From the NCBI RefSeq assembly GCF_001269985.1, contig NZ_BBZB01000002.1, forward strand, positions 1-64,000: 64,000 nt of DNA, written 5' to 3'. The position numbers and the translations under genes are program-made. This DNA is from Pseudoalteromonas sp. '520P1 No. 423' (lineage in GTDB: Bacteria; Pseudomonadota; Gammaproteobacteria; Enterobacterales; Alteromonadaceae). Below are positions 59,181-64,000 of the stretch, in pieces; position 1 is the first letter of the stretch, and the number at the start of each line of letters is the position of its first letter. The notes under the pieces are model-generated. The model did no database searches, was not told the origin of the DNA, and saw only the letters and a list, made by a program, of their open reading frames with translations.

Positions 59181-59654
59181 TTATTGCGCTTGATAATGCC
59201 CAGATTTACCGCCAAGCTTTTCTAATACTTTGATATCGCTTATGCACATAGCAGGATCAACTGCTTTACACATATCAAATATTGTCAGCGCAGCCACAGA
59301 AGCTGCTGTTAATGCTTCCATTTCAACACCGGTTTGCCCTGCTAATTTAGCTAAAGTTTCTATATCAATGCATGATTGCACTTCATTGAAAGTGAAATCT
59401 ACTTGTACTTTAGTCAGCATTAAAGGGTGGCATAATGGGATCAGATCAGAGCATTTTTTAGCGCCTTGGATCCCAGCGATTCGTGCAACTTGTAATACGT
59501 CACCTTTTTTATGACCATTATCACGGATCATGGCTAAAGTTTCAGGTTTCATGTAAACACGCCCTGATGCCCGTGCAATACGTTCTGTAACTGCTTTTTC
59601 AGTTACATCAACCATATTGGCTTCGCCGTGTTCATTTAAATGTGTAAAGCCCAT
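59181..59654 (-). CDS. moaC: Cyclic pyranopterin monophosphate synthase
   Basis: Second enzyme of molybdopterin synthesis (157 residues), turning 3',8-cyclo-GTP into cPMP. Conserved stretches are [64 protein letters not shown] and MCKAVD with catalytic lysines. Two bases separate it from moaB; moaD follows after 70. Confidence 0.94.
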   Translation of the reverse strand: MGFTHLNEHGEANMVDVTEKAVTERIARASGRVYMKPETLAMIRDNGHKKGDVLQVARIAGIQGAKKCSDLIPLCHPLMLTKVQVDFTFNEVQSCIDIETLAKLAGQTGVEMEALTAASVAALTIFDMCKAVDPAMCISDIKVLEKLGGKSGHYQAQ

Positions 59655-59656
59655 AA

Positions 59657-60202
59657 TTAACCTCGGCTCTCACATAATTCAACAGTAGATTCTTTTAGTT
59701 GGGGTACAAAGTTACACGGACGATGAGAAGCATCTAATTGCTGTTTAATCACGTCATTCCATGCAGTTTTACAGGCGTTTGTAGAACCTGGCATTGCAAA
59801 AATAACGGTTTTGTTTGCCATGCCAGCAATTGCACGAGACTGTATTGTTGAAGTACCAATTTGTTCATAAGAAATTTGACGGAATAACTCACCAAAGCCA
59901 TCCACTTCTTTATCAAATAAGGGTGTTAATGCTTCAGGTGTAGAATCTCTAAATGTAAAACCTGTACCGCCAGTAATAACCACAGCTTGTATATGATCGC
60001 TCGCAATCCACTGGGATACAATTGCGCGTATTTTATAAACATCATCGATTACAATTTTTTTGTCAGCTAGGTTATGGCCAGCAGTTTGTAAACCATCAAC
60101 TAAAGCAGCGCCTGATGTATCATTTGATTCATCACGTGTATCAGAAACCGTTAAAACAGCAATTTGTAATGGTTGGAAAGGTTGTGGCGTTTTATGTCCC
60201 AT
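59657..60202 (-). CDS. moaB: Molybdenum cofactor biosynthesis protein B
   Basis: MogA/MoaB-type fold, 181 residues, related to molybdopterin adenylyltransferases. [60 protein letters not shown] and [20 protein letters not shown] are all present. In organisms without mogA, MoaB may adenylate molybdopterin. Lies between mobA and moaC with gaps of 15 and 2 bases. Confidence 0.93.
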   Translation of the reverse strand: MGHKTPQPFQPLQIAVLTVSDTRDESNDTSGAALVDGLQTAGHNLADKKIVIDDVYKIRAIVSQWIASDHIQAVVITGGTGFTFRDSTPEALTPLFDKEVDGFGELFRQISYEQIGTSTIQSRAIAGMANKTVIFAMPGSTNACKTAWNDVIKQQLDASHRPCNFVPQLKESTVELCESRG

Positions 60203-60217
60203 AATGGAAATCCTTAA

Positions 60218-60775
60218 TTAAAAGTGAGTTTTAACAGCTTGCCAATCATCTGGTGTATTAGCATTTGTTAAGTAAAGCGGTTCGTCCTGTGCCAAAGTAT
60301 GTGCGTTTTGTGTCTTTAGCATGGCATAAATTGAGTTTTTATATTTGCCTTCTAAGGCATCTTTTAAAAATTCTTTTAAATCAATAGTGACTTTAACTAC
60401 GCAAGGCAACATATGAGATTCAAAATAAACAGCATTTTTTGACGCTTGTGCTGTTTTTTGTAATTGCACTAAGTCGCTACTGCGAACAAGTGGCATATCT
60501 ACTGGCAAGATGGTCAGCCAAGCACCACTTGGTACATGCTTGATTGCGGCTTCAATACCCGCCAGTGGTCCTTTATCTAAATAGCGATCACGTATCCCTT
60601 GTTCGGTATTCCTGCTGATCAATACTTGTTGACATAAGCTTGTTGATAAACAGAGTTTTGCATTGTCAAGTAAGTTAACATTTCCTTTAACAAGCATTGC
60701 TTTATCGCTACCCATTCTTGAAGAACGGCCACCAGCAAGTACTAAACCAAAATGAATGTGATTTGAAACAGACAT
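60218..60775 (-). CDS. mobA: Molybdenum cofactor guanylyltransferase
   Basis: Nucleotidyltransferase (185 residues) adding GMP to Mo-molybdopterin, giving the bis-MGD cofactor. It has the pyrophosphorylase signature LVLAGGRSSRMGSDKAML, GPLAGIEAAIKHVPSGAWLT and LPVDMPLV with the metal-binding Asp. Its start is three bases from the moaA stop. Its place in the operon suggests the cell needs MGD-type enzymes such as nitrate, DMSO or TMAO reductases, none of which is in this window. Confidence 0.92.
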   Translation of the reverse strand: MSVSNHIHFGLVLAGGRSSRMGSDKAMLVKGNVNLLDNAKLCLSTSLCQQVLISRNTEQGIRDRYLDKGPLAGIEAAIKHVPSGAWLTILPVDMPLVRSSDLVQLQKTAQASKNAVYFESHMLPCVVKVTIDLKEFLKDALEGKYKNSIYAMLKTQNAHTLAQDEPLYLTNANTPDDWQAVKTHF

Positions 60776-60778
60776 AAT

Positions 60779-61750
60779 TTAGCCTCCAAGCATGGCTAAA
60801 TCAGTTGTACCACCAGAAATGCCTTGATGTAAAAAATGGGTATCTGGTTTATCTTTTAAAACATTAGCGATAAATTGATCAAGCTCAGTTTCGCGCCCTT
60901 TAACAAGCAAGTCTCTTAAGCTGTAACCAGACTCACCAAATAAGCACAGGTGTAACTTACCAACAGAGGATATTCTTAATCTATTACAACTGCCACAAAA
61001 GTCATTGCTATACGGTGCTATAAAACCGACATGCCCGTCATATTCGGGATGACAAAACTCTTTTGCAGGTCCTGCATTTTTACCGCGTAATATTTGTGCC
61101 CAACCATTTTCTTCAAGGCATTTACCAATTTCTTCTGCACTGACATGGTTGGCTTCAAAGTATTCTTTATTATCTACAGTTTGCATTAGCTCAATAAAAC
61201 GTAGAGAAATAGGCGTATCTTTTACCCAATCTATTAACTGGTCTAATTGTTTGTAGTTATATTTTTTTAGTAGAACAGTATTTATTTTAACTTGTTTAAT
61301 TGTGCTTTTTAATGCGATATCAATGCCAGCCATCATTTCGGCAAGATTATCACGACCAATGACCGCTTTCATCATGCGTGCATCTAAGCTATCACAACTG
61401 ATGTTGATTGCATCTAAACCACAATCAGCCCATTGTTGTACTTTACGATCCAGTTGATGAGCATTAGTTGTTAAAGCAACTTTTTCTATGCCTGGGGTAT
61501 TTTTTATTGCTGTTATGATCTCAGGTAGGTCGCGTCGTAAACTCGGCTCACCGCCTGTAATACGCACTTTATTTATACCGTGACGGGCAAAAGAGGCAAC
61601 AACCAATTTTATTTCATCAAGCGATAAATAATCAGGTTTTGAATCACATTTATAACCATCAGGTAAACAATAATTACAACGATAATTACATAGATCTGTT
61701 ATAGAGAGCCGTAAATAACTAAATTTACGCCCTTGTGGGTCTTGTAGCAT
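60779..61750 (-). CDS. moaA: GTP 3',8-cyclase
   Basis: Radical SAM enzyme of 323 residues, first in molybdopterin synthesis. The SAM cluster is CNYRCNYC (residues about 21-28) and a C-terminal cluster motif is CGSCNRLRISSVGKLHLCLF; the terminal glycine pair is LAMLGG. GGEPSLRRDL binds SAM. It is the first gene of the moa-mob-mod operon. Its ribosome-binding site lies in the 3' end of the Moco RNA motif upstream. Confidence 0.95.
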   Translation of the reverse strand: MLQDPQGRKFSYLRLSITDLCNYRCNYCLPDGYKCDSKPDYLSLDEIKLVVASFARHGINKVRITGGEPSLRRDLPEIITAIKNTPGIEKVALTTNAHQLDRKVQQWADCGLDAINISCDSLDARMMKAVIGRDNLAEMMAGIDIALKSTIKQVKINTVLLKKYNYKQLDQLIDWVKDTPISLRFIELMQTVDNKEYFEANHVSAEEIGKCLEENGWAQILRGKNAGPAKEFCHPEYDGHVGFIAPYSNDFCGSCNRLRISSVGKLHLCLFGESGYSLRDLLVKGRETELDQFIANVLKDKPDTHFLHQGISGGTTDLAMLGG

Positions 61751-61754
61751 GTCA

Positions 61755-61886
61755 ACACCTTTCCAAGTAGTGGGAGGTCTAAAAATTTCTTTTTAAACCC
61801 TGGTGACCAACTTAGTGTTAAAACTAACGTGATCACGGCCAGTATTCCTTGAACGCTCTGGAACGAAGGTATAAAGGCTCGGAGTT
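61755..61886 (-). ncRNA. Moco RNA motif (molybdenum-cofactor riboswitch) leader of moaA
   Basis: The minus strand between about 61886 and 61755 carries CTCCGAGCC, later ACTGGCCG, then CCTCCCACTACTTGGAAAGG next to the moaA start. These blocks and the position before moaA fit the Moco RNA motif as I recall it. The GGAAAGG at its 3' end is the ribosome-binding site of moaA, so folding with bound cofactor could block translation. Covariance search was not possible. Confidence 0.75.
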
Positions 61887-61977
61887 GTTAAAATCTTATG
61901 TTCAATATAATGATAGTTTATTAATAAAGCTAGTCTGAATTTGAACTATGATATGTTTTCATGATTTAAATCATTTA

Positions 61978-61996
61978 GGGCTCAATAAATGAGCCC
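61978..61996 (-). terminator. Hairpin after the outer-membrane barrel gene
   Basis: GGGCTCA / TGAGCCC stem with a five-base loop, 28 bases beyond the stop. There is no T-run, so termination is weak or factor-aided. Confidence 0.55.
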
Positions 61997-62023
61997 TTGG
62001 TTGTTGGTATGGAACTTGTTTCT

Positions 62024-63220
62024 TTAAAAGTTAACGTTAACCATCAGCCACAGCTTACTCGTATCTACTGAATGTGCGTCAGCACTATAATCAGCATATT
62101 TAACTAAACCAGTTACTTTTTTATTGAACTTGTACTTAGCGGTTAAATCTAATTCAGAACCGTAATCTATGCTATCTACATCAGATGTAAAGTCATGGTA
62201 AGTTGCGCTTACTGCAACTGGGCCAATTTTAGTTGCCACACCAGCAAATACATCTTGGATCCCCGTAGCAGGCGTGCCTAAGAACTTATCAGCGAAACCT
62301 TGGTATTTATGCAAAGTCGCAAGTGGTGTTGAAAAAGCAACACCGTTATCACTGCCTAATACTTCTACACCTGCTTTAATTTTAAATGAGCTTACTTTGA
62401 TACTTGCATCAACTGCATAATAATCAGTGCTGAAATCTTTTGTACTATCTGCTGTATCTGATTGTGTTGCGTAGCTAGCATGCACATTTACTGGGCCAAA
62501 CTTACCGTTATAGTCAATACCTAAAGTTTGTGTTGAACTATCAGCTGATGCATCGTAATCAAGGTCGTAAACAAAGCCAGTTACTTTATGTTCTTTATTA
62601 ATTTTGAAATTAACATTTGCTAATTGAAAAGCGCCATGTGCATCTGGTTTACCATCAGAATTACCGAAGATTTTATTAATATTATGAATGTAAGCGTAAT
62701 CAAAATTAAGTGCTGAACTTAATGCGTACTCTATACGTAAACCATCATATGTTTGCTCATTTTGACGCCAGCCTACACCACCTACAAAACGTTGACCTTG
62801 ATGTAAAATACGCTGACGACCAGCTGTTGCTTTTAAACCACCATTTTTATAGCTTAACGCAAATTGGTTTACATCTGTGCCTTCTGGATCTGCAACTACA
62901 GAGTAATCTGTATTGCCATTATCTGTACTATTGTATTGGCCTATCGCTGTTACATTATCAATTTCAGCAAGTACATTAAAACCTTTAAAATCTGCTGTTT
63001 TGTAAGTTAAACGTGTACGTAAAGTACCTGCGTTTGCATCTTTTTTAGCGTTATCTTCATCAACAGCTTCATAGCGTGCTCGCATATTGATTTTTGTTGT
63101 GCCGTTTGCAACAGCTTCTGTAATTGATGGACCTTGATTTGCCATCGCCATTTGGCTCATACCTAAAACACTTGAAAGTGCTAACACTATTTTTGATACA
63201 GAGAAAATTGCTTTTTTCAT
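62024..63220 (-). CDS. Outer-membrane porin-like beta-barrel protein
   Basis: About 398-residue exported protein. The start MKKAIFSVSKIVLALSSVLG is used instead of the ATG three codons upstream, giving a signal peptide cleaved near MAMA/N. After INMRARYEAVDEDNAKKDAN the chain shows repeating amphipathic strands (LRTRLTYKTADFKGFNVLAE) and ends WLMVNVNF with the aromatic C-terminus required for barrel insertion. RQRILHQGQRFVGGVGWRQN is common in alginate-export/porin-like proteins. Substrate is unknown. It is separate from the moa operon and has its own promoter. Confidence 0.82.
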   Translation of the reverse strand: MKKAIFSVSKIVLALSSVLGMSQMAMANQGPSITEAVANGTTKINMRARYEAVDEDNAKKDANAGTLRTRLTYKTADFKGFNVLAEIDNVTAIGQYNSTDNGNTDYSVVADPEGTDVNQFALSYKNGGLKATAGRQRILHQGQRFVGGVGWRQNEQTYDGLRIEYALSSALNFDYAYIHNINKIFGNSDGKPDAHGAFQLANVNFKINKEHKVTGFVYDLDYDASADSSTQTLGIDYNGKFGPVNVHASYATQSDTADSTKDFSTDYYAVDASIKVSSFKIKAGVEVLGSDNGVAFSTPLATLHKYQGFADKFLGTPATGIQDVFAGVATKIGPVAVSATYHDFTSDVDSIDYGSELDLTAKYKFNKKVTGLVKYADYSADAHSVDTSKLWLMVNVNF

Positions 63221-63229
63221 ATTAATCAC

Positions 63230-63603
63230 CTGATTAGTTAACTTGCTACTTTAATTTTTTATTAACTTCTTGGCGCTAAAGATACGCCTATTTGCAGGCG
63301 ACAAATTGATTAAAATCAAATTTTAGAATTAATTCAGAGTTATTTTGAACTTTATATGATCTAAACTTGTCTTGTTAAAAATAAATTAACATTTAATTGT
63401 GTTTTATTAACTTAGTTTGGCAGTTAATTTTGTGAAATCATATATTTATAAAATTACTACAATTGATTTTGTACTTAAGTCACCAGTAATTTAAAATAGC
63501 AATCACAATGCCAATTAATATTATTTAATTAATTCAGTTGGTTATGTTTTTTTGATGAATTTATTGCACTTAGTAAGTACACACATGCACTATTTTATCT
63601 TTA
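63230..63603. other. Intergenic region
   Basis: Promoter side of the barrel gene, A+T-rich. No gene or clear regulatory motif recognised. Confidence 0.4.
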
Positions 63604-64000
63604 TTAATGTGTACAAATATCCATCAAAGCCGTTACGAGGGGATGACTTTTATTTTCTTCTTTATAGGCTAGGCCTATTTCTTTAAAAAATTGATATCTT
63701 GTATAGGCTTAAAGGTAATTACGTCAGCATCTATAATTTCTTGCCATTTTGCAAATAACGCCGCGCCCACTGCGGCACTTACTAACTGCCAAGCATATTC
63801 GATTGTTCTGATGTTGGCTCGAGTTTGAAATTGAATATCTAACATATCAAGTTGTAACTTTAATTTATCTAATGCATCACATGGGTTGCGATTGATAAAT
63901 GGTAACTTATCAAGATCCATTGATGAAATGATGTTCTTTTGCGAAATATCCCACTGTTTAGGTAATGCGAGTTCATAATAATCTTTGAATATTGGCATGA
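63604..64000 (-). pseudogene. LysR-family regulator, C-terminal part, frameshifted and cut by window edge
   Basis: The visible part is the C-terminal end of a LysR effector-binding domain: LPFINRNPCDALDKLKLQLD, then RANIRTIEYAWQLVSAAVGA. The first frame stops at 63675 after DINFLKK. One extra T in the six-T run near 63688 continues as FKEIGLAYKEENKSHPLVTA, then LMDICTH with a TAA at 63604. That ending is the usual LysR C-terminus, so the stop at 63675 results from a 1-nt deletion. The DNA-binding half lies beyond the right edge. Confidence 0.75.

Overview
The window is 64 kb of A+T-rich DNA from a marine gammaproteobacterium, most likely an Alteromonadales member related to Pseudoalteromonas. 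This is inferred from the gene set: a chitin- or protein-degrading style secretome (M9 collagenase, S8 protease), astC-astA-astD followed by a DUF1338 gene, a TonB receptor with two phosphatases, TorF-type porin, FadE, and a complete molybdenum-cofactor operon. No rRNA, tRNA, prophage or CRISPR array was seen.

Layout. 1-10 kb: partial collagenase, YeeN/YebC-type regulator, a BigR-like persulfide sensor divergent from a split YeeE/YedE pair, ferredoxin-NADP reductase, a secreted subtilisin, IPP isomerase and an alpha/beta hydrolase. 10.8-14.3 kb is a gene graveyard: a broken sensor kinase, a degraded IS66-type element, and the C-terminal half of a PepSY membrane protein. 14.4-16.8 kb is the most unusual region: a plasmid/chromid-type replication origin with two oppositely oriented arrays of a TTTCTAACCAAA iteron around an A+T-rich core, dense GATC sites, one DnaA-box-like site, an iteron in the promoter region of the adjacent gene, and a 380-residue replication initiator. 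No parAB genes are visible near it. The window may therefore come from a secondary chromosome (chromid) or megaplasmid carrying core genes.

16.8-24.6 kb: RluF-like pseudouridine synthase, an Lrp-type regulator divergent from the arginine succinyltransferase genes, and a damaged lipoprotein gene. 24.6-30.3 kb: a signalling operon made of a 1475-residue hybrid kinase, a REC-GGDEF diguanylate cyclase and a small frameshifted gene. 30-47 kb: mixed housekeeping and membrane genes (PopT/DUF368, NhaC-type antiporter, RhlE-type helicase, TorF porin, chemoreceptor, DUF3300, plant-type DapA, cytochrome b562, DyP peroxidase, FadE). 47.6-52.3 kb: a Pho-box-preceded TonB receptor with two phosphatases. 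52.6-55.6 kb: AlkD-like glycosylase followed by several damaged genes. 55.6-61.9 kb: YbaK and the nine-gene moaA-mobA-moaBCDE-modABC operon, led by a Moco RNA motif. 62-64 kb: an outer-membrane barrel protein and a frameshifted, edge-truncated LysR regulator.

A recurrent feature is single-base lesions in otherwise well preserved genes: 1-nt indels in short homopolymers at 14.1, 24.4, 24.9, 50.2, 54.9, 55.3 and 63.7 kb, and in-frame stops at 8.86, 24.36 and 53.56 kb. These may be true gene decay, sequencing error, or a mixture. Positions and motifs were read by eye; no database search or skew calculation could be run.
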